DNA of 64,000 bases from Bradyrhizobium sp. 141 (GCF_023074055.1 NZ_JADPKR010000094.1:62001-126000); one strand, 5' to 3'. Shown: positions 51,390-61,664, counted from the stretch's first letter. Notes: generated from the sequence alone by a model not told the origin. Made by a program: numbers and translations.

Positions 51390-51779
51390 GGCACCACTTG
51401 CTCCAGATTGCGTCGCCAGATTTGGCGGCCGCCGGTCAGGTTCTCGCTTGAACGGCCTAAGATAGGGCAAAGGCGAATTGATCTACAGCCCATCGCGGAT
51501 GGGAAATGGCCCACTTCGTGCTAAATATATTGAATTCGTATGCCTTAAGGCAAAATTGTGGGATACGGATTCTATCGAAAATTGTACGTAAAATCAATAT
51601 TATATGGCCGAAGAGCTGGAGCTAACGGGCAAGGTAAGGCGGTGGGCAGTGTGAATTGACGATGATGTGGTCGCCAATTGTCCCAACGTCTACTGGACGG
51701 CCGGTTCGCAGCCCGCACACGCCAGACCCGCGCCGTCAGCCCATTGCCGCGGCGTCGCCCGCAACTAACTTAGCGCGCC
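51390..51779. other. Intergenic region with AT-rich block and two palindromes
   Basis: About 390 bases between the divergent metF and LLM monooxygenase genes. 51525-51610 is strikingly AT-rich for this genome. It contains the perfect 12-bp palindrome tgccttaaggca (51541-51552), and a small hairpin cccatcgcggatggg (51489-51503) lies just outside it. The promoters of both flanking genes are probably here. I find no convincing riboswitch or coding frame. Confidence 0.55.
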
Positions 51780-52799
51780 ATGATCCCGCTCTCAGTCCTC
51801 GACCTCTCCGTCGTTACATCAGGCACCAAGCCCGCCGCGGCGTTGCGCAACAGCATCGATCTGGCGCGCCATGTCGATGGCCTCGGCTATGTCCGCTACT
51901 GGCTCGCTGAACACCACAACCTCGCCTCGGTCGCGAGCCCCGCGCCCGACGTCATGATCGGGCAGATCGCGGCAGTGACGACGCATATCCGCGTCGGCTC
52001 CGGCGGGGTGATGCTGCCCAATCACGCGCCGCTGGTGGTGGCCGAGCGCTTCAAGATGCTGGAGGCGCTGTTTCCCGGGCGCATCGACCTTGGCCTCGGC
52101 CGTGCGCCCGGCACCGACGGCGCGACGGCTTACGCGCTGCGTAGCCGGCTCGACCGCCGCGAGGGCGACGATTTTCTGGAGCGGCTGCACGAACTGATTC
52201 TGTGGCAGACGCGCGAATTCCCCGCAGGGCACCCCTACAACAACGTCGTCGCCATGCCCGACGACACCGCCCTGCCGCCGATCTGGCTGCTCGGCTCCAG
52301 CGATTATTCTTCGGAGCTCGCCGCCCAAGTCGGCATGGGCTTCGCCTTCGCCCATCATTTCGCGTCCCACGATGCGGTCGATGCGATGGTGCATTACCGT
52401 AACCGCTTCCAGCCCTCGTCCTGGCGTGCGAATCCGCAAGCGATCCTCGCGGTCGCGGCAATCGCGGCCGATACCGATGAGGAGGCCGAACGGCTCGCCA
52501 GCTCGTTCGACCTCAACCAGCTGCGCCGCGACCGCGGCCAATATCTGCCGCTGCCGAGCGTCGAGGAGGCGCTGGCCTATCCTTACTCCGATTCCGAGCG
52601 CACCTCGATCCTCCGCAACCGCTCTCGCCTGTTCGTCGGAAGCCCCGCGACGGTGCGGAAGAAGCTGCAGCCGCTGATCGACGCGAGCAAGCCGGACGAG
52701 CTGATGGTGATCACCGCCGTGTATGACCACGAGGCGCGGAAGAAGTCGTATTCGCTGCTGGCGGAGGCGTTTGGGCTGGCGAAAGTTGCAGCCGCGTAG
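51780..52799 (+). CDS. LLM-class flavin-dependent oxidoreductase
   Basis: A 339-residue luciferase-like monooxygenase of the MsnO8/YhbW group. The opening [30 protein letters not shown] (about residues 41-60), [20 protein letters not shown] and [14 protein letters not shown] are standard for this group. It uses reduced FMN and O2 on an unknown substrate. The start is the ATG at 51780. It stands alone and is followed by a family C repeat. Confidence 0.9.
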   Translation: MIPLSVLDLSVVTSGTKPAAALRNSIDLARHVDGLGYVRYWLAEHHNLASVASPAPDVMIGQIAAVTTHIRVGSGGVMLPNHAPLVVAERFKMLEALFPGRIDLGLGRAPGTDGATAYALRSRLDRREGDDFLERLHELILWQTREFPAGHPYNNVVAMPDDTALPPIWLLGSSDYSSELAAQVGMGFAFAHHFASHDAVDAMVHYRNRFQPSSWRANPQAILAVAAIAADTDEEAERLASSFDLNQLRRDRGQYLPLPSVEEALAYPYSDSERTSILRNRSRLFVGSPATVRKKLQPLIDASKPDELMVITAVYDHEARKKSYSLLAEAFGLAKVAAA

Positions 52800-52804
52800 C
52801 CAGT

Positions 52805-52926
52805 CCTGTGCCCCGGACGCAGCGCAGCACTTCTTTAGTGGTGCGCTGCAGAGCCGGGGCCTAGCGCAGCAGCGGGTTTTGCCGCCTCTGGGTCCCGGCT
52901 CGCGCTTCGCGCGGCCGGGACACGAG
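52805..52926. repeat. Palindromic intergenic repeat, family C
   Basis: tgccccggacgcagcgcagc to cgcgcggccgggacacgag, with inner cagagccggggcc and ggtcccggctc. Third copy of the unit; it lies between the convergent LLM and pheA genes. Confidence 0.8.
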
Positions 52927-52927
52927 T

Positions 52928-53788
52928 TTAATCCTGCTGCGCTTCGCTGAACGTCGCGCGGAACGGATGGCCCGGATAGACGCCGACGATGCGGAATTCG
53001 CGCGAGAAGAATTTCAGCTCCTCGATCGCGAAAGCGAGGCCCTTGTCCTCGGGGTGGCCGTCGACGTCGGCATAGAACTGCGTGGCGAAGAAATTGCCGT
53101 CGACCATGTAGCTCTCGAGCTTGGTCATGTTGACGCCGTTGGTGGCAAAGCCGCCGAGCGCCTTGTAGAGCGCGGCCGGCAGGTTGCGCACCCGGAATAC
53201 AAAAGTGGTGACCAGCGGGCCGGAGCCCTGCGCGGCCCATTTCGGCTCCCGCGCCAGCACCACGAAGCGCGTGGTGTTGTGGGCTTCATCCTCGATGTCC
53301 TCGGCGAGGATGTCGAGGCCGTAGATCTTGGCGGCGAGGCGCGAGGCGATCGCGGCGACAGTCTTGTCCTTGCGTTCTGAGATGTCGCGGGCGCTGCCGG
53401 CGGTATCGGCGTGCACGATCGGCTTGATGCCGAGCTTGCGGATGATGCGCCGGCACTGGCCGAGCGCATGCACATGGCTCTCGACGCTCCTGATGTCGTC
53501 GAGCTTGGTGCCCTTCACCGCCATCAACTGATGCCGAACGGGGAGAAACCACTCACCGATGATGAAGAGACCGGAGGCCGGCAAGAGATGATGGATGTCG
53601 GCGACGCGGCCGGCGACCGAGTTCTCGATCGGGATCATGCCGAGATCGGCCTCGCCCGACGAGATCGCAGACAGCGCGTCCTCGAAGGTGGCACAGGGCA
53701 TCGGCTCGGCGTCGGGATAAGCCTCGACGATGGCGATGTGCGAATTGGCTCCGGGCTCGCCCTGGAATGCGATTTTCAGCTTGCTCAT
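52928..53788 (-). CDS. pheA: Prephenate dehydratase
   Basis: A 286-residue monofunctional PheA converting prephenate to phenylpyruvate in phenylalanine synthesis. N-terminal AFQGEPGANSH and PIENSVAG, catalytic TRF (residues 173-175 in NTTRFVVLA), then an ACT domain from about 193 with the phenylalanine-binding ESYMVDG (225-231). No chorismate mutase domain is present. It follows kdsB after 37 bases, an arrangement common in alphaproteobacteria. Confidence 0.95.
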   Translation of the reverse strand: MSKLKIAFQGEPGANSHIAIVEAYPDAEPMPCATFEDALSAISSGEADLGMIPIENSVAGRVADIHHLLPASGLFIIGEWFLPVRHQLMAVKGTKLDDIRSVESHVHALGQCRRIIRKLGIKPIVHADTAGSARDISERKDKTVAAIASRLAAKIYGLDILAEDIEDEAHNTTRFVVLAREPKWAAQGSGPLVTTFVFRVRNLPAALYKALGGFATNGVNMTKLESYMVDGNFFATQFYADVDGHPEDKGLAFAIEELKFFSREFRIVGVYPGHPFRATFSEAQQD

Positions 53789-53825
53789 ATCTCGAAGTGC
53801 TCCTGCGGCGCCTTGTAACAGCCGC

Positions 53826-54566
53826 TCAGGATTTGGAAAGGATGCTGCGCGCGGTTTCCAGATCGGGCGGCGTGTCGACGCCGCGGGGCACGCTGTCGAC
53901 GATCATGATGTCGATGCGCATGCCGGCTTCTACCGCCCGGAGCTGCTCCAGGCTTTCCTGACGCTCCAGCGGCGAAGGCGGCAGCGCCACGAACCGCTCC
54001 AGCGCAGCGCGGCGGTAAGCATAGAGGCCGATGTGGTGGTAACGCGGTCCATTGCCGTAAGGGGCCGTAGCGCGGGTAAAGTAAAGTGCCCGCATGCGCC
54101 GCGGGCCGATCGGCGAGCCGATGGCCTTCACGACGCTCGGGGCGAGGTCCTCCTCCTCGGTGTGGATCTGCGAGGCCAACGTCACGATGTCGACCGCCGG
54201 ATCGGCAAAGGGCGGCAGCACCTCCCGGATGGTTGCCGGCGTGATCGTCGGGAAATCGCCCTGGAGGTTGATCACGATCTCCGCCTTGCCGTCCGGGTCG
54301 AGCTTCTGCATGGCCTCGTGGATGCGGTCCGAACCAGAGGGGTGGTCGGCGCGCGTCATCACGGCTTCGCCGCCATGGGCAGTCACGACCGAGGCGATCT
54401 CCGGCGTATCGGTTGCGACCGCGACCCGGCCGATACCGGCGGCCTCGGCGCGGCGCAGCACATGCACGATCATCGGCTGGCCCGCGATATCGGCGAGCGG
54501 CTTGCCGGGCAGGCGGGTGGCGGCCATGCGGGCCGGGATCAGCACCAGGATGCGAGGATCGATCAT
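53826..54566 (-). CDS. kdsB: CMP-KDO synthetase
   Basis: A 246-residue cytidylyltransferase that activates 3-deoxy-manno-octulosonate for lipopolysaccharide core synthesis. The CTP-binding start [19 protein letters not shown] (residues 5-23), [30 protein letters not shown] and [12 protein letters not shown] match the family. The ATG at 54566 gives the family length; earlier codons are not supported. It heads the kdsB-pheA operon and is divergent from cycM. Confidence 0.95.
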   Translation of the reverse strand: MIDPRILVLIPARMAATRLPGKPLADIAGQPMIVHVLRRAEAAGIGRVAVATDTPEIASVVTAHGGEAVMTRADHPSGSDRIHEAMQKLDPDGKAEIVINLQGDFPTITPATIREVLPPFADPAVDIVTLASQIHTEEEDLAPSVVKAIGSPIGPRRMRALYFTRATAPYGNGPRYHHIGLYAYRRAALERFVALPPSPLERQESLEQLRAVEAGMRIDIMIVDSVPRGVDTPPDLETARSILSKS

Positions 54567-54784
54567 CGGGTCAAGAGCCTGCAAACAGGGCGTTTTCCGC
54601 GCCGAGAAATGGAGTGGGGACGGGTTGAAAGTCGGGTCGCTTATACGGGTTGCCAGACCCCGGGCAAACCGATATCTCAATGGCAAAACTCGGGGAAACA
54701 ATAGGGAACGTTTGATTCTCCCGAGGCTCGTCCTGGCGGCCGATTGCGCCGCTGTTTCCTTCTTGCGGTGGGGCCTGGCCGGAA

Positions 54785-55339
54785 ATGGACTCTTTCGAAC
54801 TCAATAAAATCATGGGTGCCGTGCTTGGTACCTGTCTCTTTCTCTTGGTGACCAGCTTTACCGCCCAGGCTCTTTTCTCGCCCAAGATGCCGGAAAAGCC
54901 CGGCTTCGAGATCGCCGTGAAGGAAGATGCCGGCCACGGCAAGGAAGGCGGCGCTGCCGCCGCTGCTTCCGAGCCGATTGAAAAGCTGCTCCAGACCGCT
55001 TCGGTCGAGAAGGGCTCTGCGGCCGCCAAGAAGTGCGGCGCCTGCCACACCTTCGAAAAGGGTGGCCCGAATCGCGTTGGTCCGAACCTCTATGGCGTTG
55101 TCGGCGAGAAGCGGGGCGAGGGCCGCGGCGGCTTCAACTTCTCGGCTGCCATGAAGGCCAAGGGCGGCACCTGGACGTTCGACGACCTCAACAAGTTCAT
55201 CGCCAATCCGAAGGGCTTCATCCCGGGCACCGCGATGGGCTTTGCCGGTATCCCCAAGGATTCCGAGCGCGCCGATGTCATTGCCTATCTGAATTCGCTG
55301 TCAGAGCACCCTCAGCCGCTGCCGACCGCATCGAAGTAA
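54785..55339 (+). CDS. cycM: Membrane-anchored cytochrome c (CycM)
   Basis: A 184-residue class I cytochrome c. An uncleaved N-terminal helix (about residues 9-30) anchors it, then an Ala/Gly/Glu-rich linker, the heme motif CGACH (84-88) and an axial methionine in PGTAMGFAG (Met151). It matches the length and layout of Bradyrhizobium CycM, which passes electrons from the bc1 complex to the aa3 oxidase. A terminator follows. Confidence 0.95.
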   Translation: MDSFELNKIMGAVLGTCLFLLVTSFTAQALFSPKMPEKPGFEIAVKEDAGHGKEGGAAAAASEPIEKLLQTASVEKGSAAAKKCGACHTFEKGGPNRVGPNLYGVVGEKRGEGRGGFNFSAAMKAKGGTWTFDDLNKFIANPKGFIPGTAMGFAGIPKDSERADVIAYLNSLSEHPQPLPTASK

Positions 55340-55369
55340 GGGCTCTCAAGAACCTGTCTTGGAATATGC

Positions 55370-55391
55370 GGCCAGGCTGAAAAGCCTGGCC
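55370..55391 (+). terminator. Terminator of cycM
   Basis: A 9-bp stem ggccaggct/agcctggcc closed by a GAAA tetraloop and followed by gtttcctta. It lies 30 bases after the cycM stop. Confidence 0.85.
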
Positions 55392-55552
55392 GTTTCCTTA
55401 TCCGGGCCTCGCAGTGAATTTATCGGGGCGTTTGGCCGCATCTGACAGGCCATCGGGTCTTTCAAGATGAGGAAAAAGCAACATATTCGGTCGAAACCTC
55501 GCCTATATTGGGAACTTAAAGGAGTAGCCTCCTTCAAGACAGGGATGTTGAT

Positions 55553-57469
55553 TTGGCCATTACCCGACGCGATCTCCTGCTCACAAGCACTGCTGCCGCA
55601 GCGCTTCCCGTCCTTGGTTCCCTCGGCAGCGTTCCCGCCATCGGCACGGCGCATGCGCAATCTGCCAGTGAGCTGACTTCAAATGGGCTTCCTTGGCGCC
55701 ACGCGCTATCCCTGTTCGGGAAGGTCAAGTACCCCGCCGATTTCAATCGCTTCGACTACGTCAATCCGGAAGCGCCCAAAGGCGGCGTCGCCCGCCAGAT
55801 CGCCGTAGGCACCTTCGACAACTTCAACATCGTCGTGTCAGGTGTGAAGGGGCAGGTCGCCGGCGCCGTCGCATTCATCTACGAATCCCTCACGACGGCC
55901 TCGCTCGACGAGGTCTCGACTGAATACGGCGCGCTGGCCGAGGCCATCAGCCATCCGGATGATTTCTCCTCCGTCACTTACCGCCTGCGGCCGCAGGCCA
56001 AATGGCACGACGGCAAGCCCGTTACCGCGGACGACGTGATCTTTTCGCTCGATTCCTTCAAGAAGCACCACCCGATGTACTCGGCCTATTACAGCCATGT
56101 GGTGAAGGCCGAGAAGGTCGGCGAGCGTGAGGTGAAGTTCGTATTCGACGCGCCCGGCAACCGAGAGCTGCCGCAGATCGTGGGCCAGCTCACGGTCCTG
56201 CCGAAGCATTGGTGGGAAGGGACCGACGCGCAGGGCCGCAAGCGCGATGTCTCCGCGACCACGCTCGAAGTGCCGCTCGGCTCCGGTCCCTACAGGATCA
56301 AGGACTTCGTCGCCGGACGGTCGATCGCGCTGGAGCGCGTCAAGGACTATTGGGGTCGCGACCTGCCGGCCAATGTGGGTCGCAACAATTTCGACGAGCT
56401 GCGCTACGAATATTTCCGCGATGCCACCGTGGCGATCGAGGCTTTCAAGGCCGACCAGGTCGATTGGCGTACCGAGAACAGCGCGAAGAACTGGGCGACC
56501 GCCTACGACTTCCCGGCCGTGACGGAAAAGCGGGTGATCCTCGAGGAGTTCGCCAATCGCAGCTCGGGCGTCATGCAAGCCTTCGTGCCGAACCTGCGCC
56601 GCGCCAAATTCAGCGACCCCCGCGTGCGGCGTGCGCTCAACTACGCCTTCGACTTCGAGGAGATGAACAAGCAGATCTTCTACGGTCAGTACAAGCGCAT
56701 CAGCAGCTATTTCGACGGCATCGAAGATCTGATGGCGACCGGCGTGCCGCAGGGGAAAGAGCTCGAGATCCTCGAGACGGTCCGCGCCCAAGTGCCGCCC
56801 GAAGTCTTCACCACGGCCTACACCAATCCGGTCGGCGGCAGTCCGGAGGCCGTACGCGACAATCTGCGCGAGGCGCTGCGCCTGTTCAAGGAGGCCGGCT
56901 ACGAGGTTCGCGATCGCAAGCTGATCGACGTCAAGACCGGCGCCCAGTTCACCCTGGAATTGCTGAACTCGGATCCAAGCTTCGAGCGGATCACGCTGTT
57001 CTACAAGCCGTCTCTGGAGCGGCTCGGCATTGCCGTCAGCGTGCGGACGGTCGATCCGACCCAATACGAGAACAGGACACGCGAGTGGGATTTCGACATC
57101 GTCACCAACTCGTGGGGCGAGTCGCAGTCGCCGGGTAACGAGCAGCGCGAGTTCTGGTCGTCCAAGACGGCTGACATCGCCGGCTCCCGCAACATTGCTG
57201 GCATCAAGAATCCCGCAATCGATAAGCTGATCGAGCGGGTCATCTACGCGACCGATCGCGACGATCTTGTCGCCGCGACCAAGGCGCTCGACCGTGTGCT
57301 GCTCTGGAATCACTATGTCGTGCCGCAGTGGACCTATACGAAGGTGCGCACCGCGCGCTGGGATCGCTTCGGCCGGCCGGCCGAATTGCCCAGATATGGC
57401 CAGTCCGGCTTCCCTTTCATCTGGTGGTACGACGCAGACAAGGCGGCGCGGATCGCAAAGAAGTCGTGA
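55553..57469 (+). CDS. yejA: YejA-like peptide ABC solute-binding protein 1, Tat-type signal
   Basis: A 638-residue family 5 extracellular binding protein. The start MAITRRDLLLTSTAAAALPV, ending in AHAQ, has the twin-arginine pattern. The mature protein shows the YejA-type FDYVNPEAPKGG (about residues 67-78), LRPQAKWHDGKPVTADDVIF and the family 5 core DPRVRRALNYAFDFE. A TTG at 55553 is used; the upstream ribosome site (caggga) is weak. It is the first gene of a peptide importer operon (yejA-yejA2-yejB-yejE-yejF). The ligand is probably peptides, including microcin-like ones, by analogy with E. coli Yej. Confidence 0.88.
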   Translation: MAITRRDLLLTSTAAAALPVLGSLGSVPAIGTAHAQSASELTSNGLPWRHALSLFGKVKYPADFNRFDYVNPEAPKGGVARQIAVGTFDNFNIVVSGVKGQVAGAVAFIYESLTTASLDEVSTEYGALAEAISHPDDFSSVTYRLRPQAKWHDGKPVTADDVIFSLDSFKKHHPMYSAYYSHVVKAEKVGEREVKFVFDAPGNRELPQIVGQLTVLPKHWWEGTDAQGRKRDVSATTLEVPLGSGPYRIKDFVAGRSIALERVKDYWGRDLPANVGRNNFDELRYEYFRDATVAIEAFKADQVDWRTENSAKNWATAYDFPAVTEKRVILEEFANRSSGVMQAFVPNLRRAKFSDPRVRRALNYAFDFEEMNKQIFYGQYKRISSYFDGIEDLMATGVPQGKELEILETVRAQVPPEVFTTAYTNPVGGSPEAVRDNLREALRLFKEAGYEVRDRKLIDVKTGAQFTLELLNSDPSFERITLFYKPSLERLGIAVSVRTVDPTQYENRTREWDFDIVTNSWGESQSPGNEQREFWSSKTADIAGSRNIAGIKNPAIDKLIERVIYATDRDDLVAATKALDRVLLWNHYVVPQWTYTKVRTARWDRFGRPAELPRYGQSGFPFIWWYDADKAARIAKKS

Positions 57470-57483
57470 AGGACATCCCCCGC

Positions 57484-59370
57484 ATGACGCAGATGTCGCG
57501 CCGCCATGTGCTAGCCCTCGGTGTCGGCGGCACCTTTGGGGTGTCGCTGGGCGCGCAGCTGTTGCGTGGCGCGCATGCATCGGAAGCCGGAATTGAGGCT
57601 CACGGCATTTCGGCGTTCGGCGATCTCAAATATCCCGCCGACTTCCACCATTTCGACTATGTCAACGTCGATGCGCAAAAGGGCGGCGCGTTTTCCCTCA
57701 TTCCATCGGTGCGCGCCTACAACCAGTCCTACCAGACCTTTAACTCGCTCAACGCCTTTATCCTGAAGGGCGATGGCGCGCAGGGCATGGACATGACGTT
57801 TGCGCCACTGATGGTGCGCGCGAACGACGAACCCGATGCGATGTACGGGCTTGCCGCCAAATCCGTGCAGATATCGCCGGACAGGCTGGTCTACCGCTTC
57901 ACGATGCGGCCGGAGGCGAAATTCCACGACGGCACGAGGCTCACCGCACATGATGCGGCGTTTTCGCTGACGGCGCTGAAGACCAAGGGACATCCGCTGA
58001 TCGTCGTGCAGCTGCGCGACATGGTCAGCGCGGAAGCGGTCGACGATGCGACGCTCGTCGTCACCTTTGCCAAGGGGCGGGCACGCGACGTGCCGCTCTA
58101 TGCAGCGAGCCTGCCGATCTTCTCGAAGGCGTATTACGCGTCTCGCCCGTTCGATGAATCGTCTCTGGAGACCCCGCTCGGTTCGGGTCCGTACAAAGTC
58201 GGCAGGTTCGAGGTCAATCGCTACATCGAGTATGAGCGGGTGAAGGACTGGTGGGCTGCCGATCTGCCGCCCTGCCGCGGCACCTACAATTTCGATGTCG
58301 TGCGCTATGAGTTTTATCGCGACCGCGATGTCGCCTTCGAGGGTTTTACCGGCAAGAACTATCTCTACCGGGAAGAGTTCACCTCGCGCATCTGGGCGAC
58401 GCGCTACGACTTCCCGGCCGTGAAGGAAGGCCGCGTCAAGCTGGAGATCGTGCCCGACGACACGCCGTCCGGCGCGCAGGGCTGGTTCATCAACACGCGA
58501 CGCGAGAAATTCAGGGATCCCCGCGTGCGCGAGGCCCTGATCAATGCCTTCGACTTCGAATGGACCAACAAGACCATCATGTACGGCGCCTATGCCCGTA
58601 CGGTGTCGCCGTTCCAGAACTCCGATCTCATGGCGAGCAACGGGCCGCCGTCGCCTGAAGAGCTGAAGCTGCTCGAGCCATTCCGCGGTCAGGTTCCCGA
58701 CGAAGTGTTCGCTACGTCCTTCGTGCCACCGGTTTCCGACGGGTCGGGGCAGGACCGCGCTCTCTTGCGCAAGTCGCAGCAGCTTCTTAACGAGGCCGGC
58801 TTTCCGATCAAGGATGGCAAGCGAATGCTGCCGAGCGGAGAGGTGTTCAAGATTGAGTTCCTGGCGGAGGAGCCCTCGCTTCAGCCGCATCACGCGCCGT
58901 ATATCAAGAACTTGGGAACGCTCGGCATCGAGGCGAGCCTCCGCCTCGTCGATGCCGTGCAGTACCGCGCGCGCGTGGAAGATTTCGACTTTGACATGAC
59001 GATCCAGCGCTTCAGCATGTCGGCGACGCCGGGCGATGCCATGCGCGCGTTCTTCTCGTCGCAGGTCGCGGCGACCAAAGGCTCATACAATCTCGCGGGC
59101 GTCGCCAGCCCGGCAATCGACGCCATGATCGAGAAGATTATGGCGGCCGACAGCCGCGAGGAATTGACCGTCGCCTGCCGCGCCTTCGACCGCCTTTTCC
59201 GCGCCGGCCGCTATTGGGTGCCGCAATGGTACAACAAGACGCATCGGCTGGCCTATTGGGACCAGTTCGGCCATCCACCGAGGCTGCCGCGTTATGCCAA
59301 CGGCGTCGGCGCGCCCGACATCTGGTGGCATGAACCCGCCAAAGCCGCCAAGCTCGAGCAGGCGAAATAA
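57484..59370 (+). CDS. YejA-like peptide ABC solute-binding protein 2
   Basis: A 628-residue paralogue of the preceding gene, with the twin-Arg-like start MSRRHVLALGVGGTFGVSLG. It shares FDYVNVDAQKGG, RFTMRPEAKFHDGTRLTAHD and DPRVREALINAFDFEWTNK, but the loops differ strongly, suggesting another ligand. The ATG at 57484 has aagga about ten bases upstream; a GTG at 57466 overlapping the previous stop (GTGA) is an alternative. Next to yejB with a two-base gap. Confidence 0.88.
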   Translation: MTQMSRRHVLALGVGGTFGVSLGAQLLRGAHASEAGIEAHGISAFGDLKYPADFHHFDYVNVDAQKGGAFSLIPSVRAYNQSYQTFNSLNAFILKGDGAQGMDMTFAPLMVRANDEPDAMYGLAAKSVQISPDRLVYRFTMRPEAKFHDGTRLTAHDAAFSLTALKTKGHPLIVVQLRDMVSAEAVDDATLVVTFAKGRARDVPLYAASLPIFSKAYYASRPFDESSLETPLGSGPYKVGRFEVNRYIEYERVKDWWAADLPPCRGTYNFDVVRYEFYRDRDVAFEGFTGKNYLYREEFTSRIWATRYDFPAVKEGRVKLEIVPDDTPSGAQGWFINTRREKFRDPRVREALINAFDFEWTNKTIMYGAYARTVSPFQNSDLMASNGPPSPEELKLLEPFRGQVPDEVFATSFVPPVSDGSGQDRALLRKSQQLLNEAGFPIKDGKRMLPSGEVFKIEFLAEEPSLQPHHAPYIKNLGTLGIEASLRLVDAVQYRARVEDFDFDMTIQRFSMSATPGDAMRAFFSSQVAATKGSYNLAGVASPAIDAMIEKIMAADSREELTVACRAFDRLFRAGRYWVPQWYNKTHRLAYWDQFGHPPRLPRYANGVGAPDIWWHEPAKAAKLEQAK

Positions 59371-59372
59371 TC

Positions 59373-60482
59373 ATGAGCGCCTATATCGCCCGCCGCATCC
59401 TCTTGATGATCCCGACGCTGCTGGGGATCCTCTTCGTGTCCTTCGTCGTCGTGCAGTTCGCGCCGGGCGGCCCGGTCGAGCGCGTGATCGCGCAGCTCTC
59501 CGGGGCTGACACCGGCGGCACTTCGCGCATTTCGGGCGGCAGCGACTTTGCGCAGCGCGCGCCCGGGCAAGTCGGGGCCGGCGGCGATGCCATCAACTCG
59601 AAATATCGCGGCGCGCAGGGTCTTGATCCTGACTTCATCAAGAAGCTCGAGGTACAGTTCGGCTTCGACAAGCCCGCACCGGAACGCTTCGCACTGATGG
59701 TGTGGAATTTCGCCCGCTTCGATTTCGGCAAGAGCTATTTCCGAGACGTCAGCGTTCTGCAACTCATCAAGGAGAAGCTGCCTGTTTCGATCTCACTCGG
59801 GATCTGGCTGACGCTGATCACCTATCTGATCTCGATTCCGCTCGGCATCCGCAAGGCGGTGAAGGACGGCGCGCGCTTCGATACCTGGACATCGACCATT
59901 CTCGTGCTGGGCTATGCCATTCCCGGCTTTCTGTTCGCAATCCTGCTCATCATCCTGTTTGCCGGCGGCTCCTTTTTCAACTGGTTCCCGCTGCGCGGAC
60001 TGACCTCCGACGGCTGGTCGCAGTTTCCCTGGTACTGGAAGATCATCGATTATTTCTGGCATCTGACGCTGCCCCTGATCGCCATGGGGTTAGGTGCCTT
60101 CACCACCATGACGTTCCTGACCAAGAACTCGTTCCTGGACGAGATTCGCAAGCAATACGTCATGACCGCGCGCGCCAAGGGCTGTAGCGAGGGCCGGGTG
60201 CTTTACGGCCACGTCTTCCGCAATGCCATGCTGATCGTGATCGCCGGCTTCCCCGGGACCTTCATCCACGCCTTCTTCTCCGGCTCGCTGCTGATCGAGA
60301 CCATCTTCTCGCTGGACGGTCTGGGACTGCTCAGCTTCGAGAGCGTGCTCAACCGCGACTATCCCGTGGTGTTCGGCACGCTCTATATCTTTTCGTTGGT
60401 CGGTCTCGTGATCAACCTGGTCTCCGACCTGACCTATATGTGGATCGACCCCCGAATCGATTTCGAGGCGCGGGAGGTCTGA
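59373..60482 (+). CDS. yejB: Peptide ABC transporter permease YejB
   Basis: A 369-residue DppB-type permease. Starts MSAYIARRILLMIPTLLGIL, with a long periplasmic loop after helix 1 (residues 35-140, the YejB signature) and the coupling loop RKQYVMTARAKGCSEGRVLY. It forms the pore with YejE. It ends in TGATG, overlapping yejE by one base. Confidence 0.93.
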   Translation: MSAYIARRILLMIPTLLGILFVSFVVVQFAPGGPVERVIAQLSGADTGGTSRISGGSDFAQRAPGQVGAGGDAINSKYRGAQGLDPDFIKKLEVQFGFDKPAPERFALMVWNFARFDFGKSYFRDVSVLQLIKEKLPVSISLGIWLTLITYLISIPLGIRKAVKDGARFDTWTSTILVLGYAIPGFLFAILLIILFAGGSFFNWFPLRGLTSDGWSQFPWYWKIIDYFWHLTLPLIAMGLGAFTTMTFLTKNSFLDEIRKQYVMTARAKGCSEGRVLYGHVFRNAMLIVIAGFPGTFIHAFFSGSLLIETIFSLDGLGLLSFESVLNRDYPVVFGTLYIFSLVGLVINLVSDLTYMWIDPRIDFEAREV

Positions 60483-61660
60483 TGACGATTACCGCACCGA
60501 CGCCGATCGAGACCACCACCCAGTCCCCACTGGGCGAGGTCGTTCCGATCACACGGAAGCCGTTCGCTCCTTCGCCGCTCAACAGGCGGCGGTGGCAGAA
60601 CTTCAAGGCGAACCGTCGCGGCTATTGGTCGTTCTGGATCTTCATTGCGCTGTTCGTGGTCTCGCTGTTCGCGGAGCTGATCGCCAACGATCGGCCTTTC
60701 CTGATCAAGTTCGACGGCCGTCTCTATTGGCCCGCGTTCGTGACCTATTCCGAAACGACCTTCGGCGGGGACTTCGAAACCGCGGCTGACTACCGCGATC
60801 CCTATTTGCAGAAGCTGATCAAGGAGAAGAACGGCAGCATCGTCTGGCCCCTGATCCGTTATTCTTACGACACCCACAATCTCGACTTGCCGACGCCGGC
60901 GCCGTCGCCGCCGACCTGGATGCTGACCGAGAAGCAATGCCAGCCGGTGGTGGAGAAGAAGGGGCTGAAGAGCTGCCGCGACCTCGAATACAACTGGCTC
61001 GGCACCGACGATCAGGGCCGCGACGTGGTCGCACGGCTGATCTACGGCTTCCGCATCTCGGTGCTGTTCGGCCTTTGTCTCACCATCGTCTCGTCCGTCA
61101 TCGGCATCGCAGCGGGCGCCGTGCAAGGCTATTTCGGCGGTCGGGTCGATCTCATCTTCCAGCGTTTCATCGAGATCTGGACGGCGATCCCCTCGCTCTA
61201 TCTTCTCCTGATCCTGTCTTCGGTCCTCGTGCCCGGCTTCTTCGTGCTGCTCGGCATCCTCCTGCTGTTTTCCTGGGTCTCGCTGGTCGGTCTCGTGCGG
61301 GCCGAATTCCTGCGCGGTCGCAACTTCGAATACATCCAGGCGGCGCGGGCGCTCGGTGTCTCCAACCCGATCATCATGTTCCGCCATTTGCTGCCGAATG
61401 CGATGGTCGCGACCATGACGTTCCTGCCCTTCATCGTGTCGAGTTCGGTTATGACGCTGACGGCGCTGGATTTCCTCGGCTTCGGCCTGCCGCCGGGATC
61501 GCCTTCGCTCGGCGAATTGCTGTCGCAGGCCAAGTCCAATGTGCAGGCGCCCTGGCTCGGCTTCTCCGGCTTCTTCTCGGTCGCGAGCATGCTGTCTCTC
61601 TTGATCTTCACCGGCGAAGCCGTGCGCGACGCCTTCGATCCGCGCAAGACGTTCAGGTAA
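60482..61660 (+). CDS. yejE: Peptide ABC transporter permease YejE
   Basis: A 392-residue DppC-type permease. The ATG at 60482 overlaps the yejB stop, indicating coupling. After a 50-residue cytoplasmic tail and helix 1 it has the YejE periplasmic domain (SETTFGGDFETAADYRDPYL), the WLGTDDQGRDVVARLIYGFR segment and the coupling loop FEYIQAARALGVSNPIIMFR. Partner of YejB. Confidence 0.93.
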   Translation: MTITAPTPIETTTQSPLGEVVPITRKPFAPSPLNRRRWQNFKANRRGYWSFWIFIALFVVSLFAELIANDRPFLIKFDGRLYWPAFVTYSETTFGGDFETAADYRDPYLQKLIKEKNGSIVWPLIRYSYDTHNLDLPTPAPSPPTWMLTEKQCQPVVEKKGLKSCRDLEYNWLGTDDQGRDVVARLIYGFRISVLFGLCLTIVSSVIGIAAGAVQGYFGGRVDLIFQRFIEIWTAIPSLYLLLILSSVLVPGFFVLLGILLLFSWVSLVGLVRAEFLRGRNFEYIQAARALGVSNPIIMFRHLLPNAMVATMTFLPFIVSSSVMTLTALDFLGFGLPPGSPSLGELLSQAKSNVQAPWLGFSGFFSVASMLSLLIFTGEAVRDAFDPRKTFR

Positions 61661-61664
61661 GCCG

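Noticed and set aside
51390-51660. Possible SAM, SAH or cobalamin riboswitch upstream of metF
   Set aside because: I found no conserved core of these riboswitches on the metF strand, only short hairpins. A covariance-model scan (Infernal with Rfam) would settle it.
51656-51910. Short plus-strand frame before the LLM gene
   Set aside because: It runs out of frame into the LLM gene and reads as Pro/Arg-rich noise.
55838-57580. A 580-codon minus-strand frame opposite yejA
   Set aside because: The yejA protein is clearly conserved; the opposite frame shows no domain.
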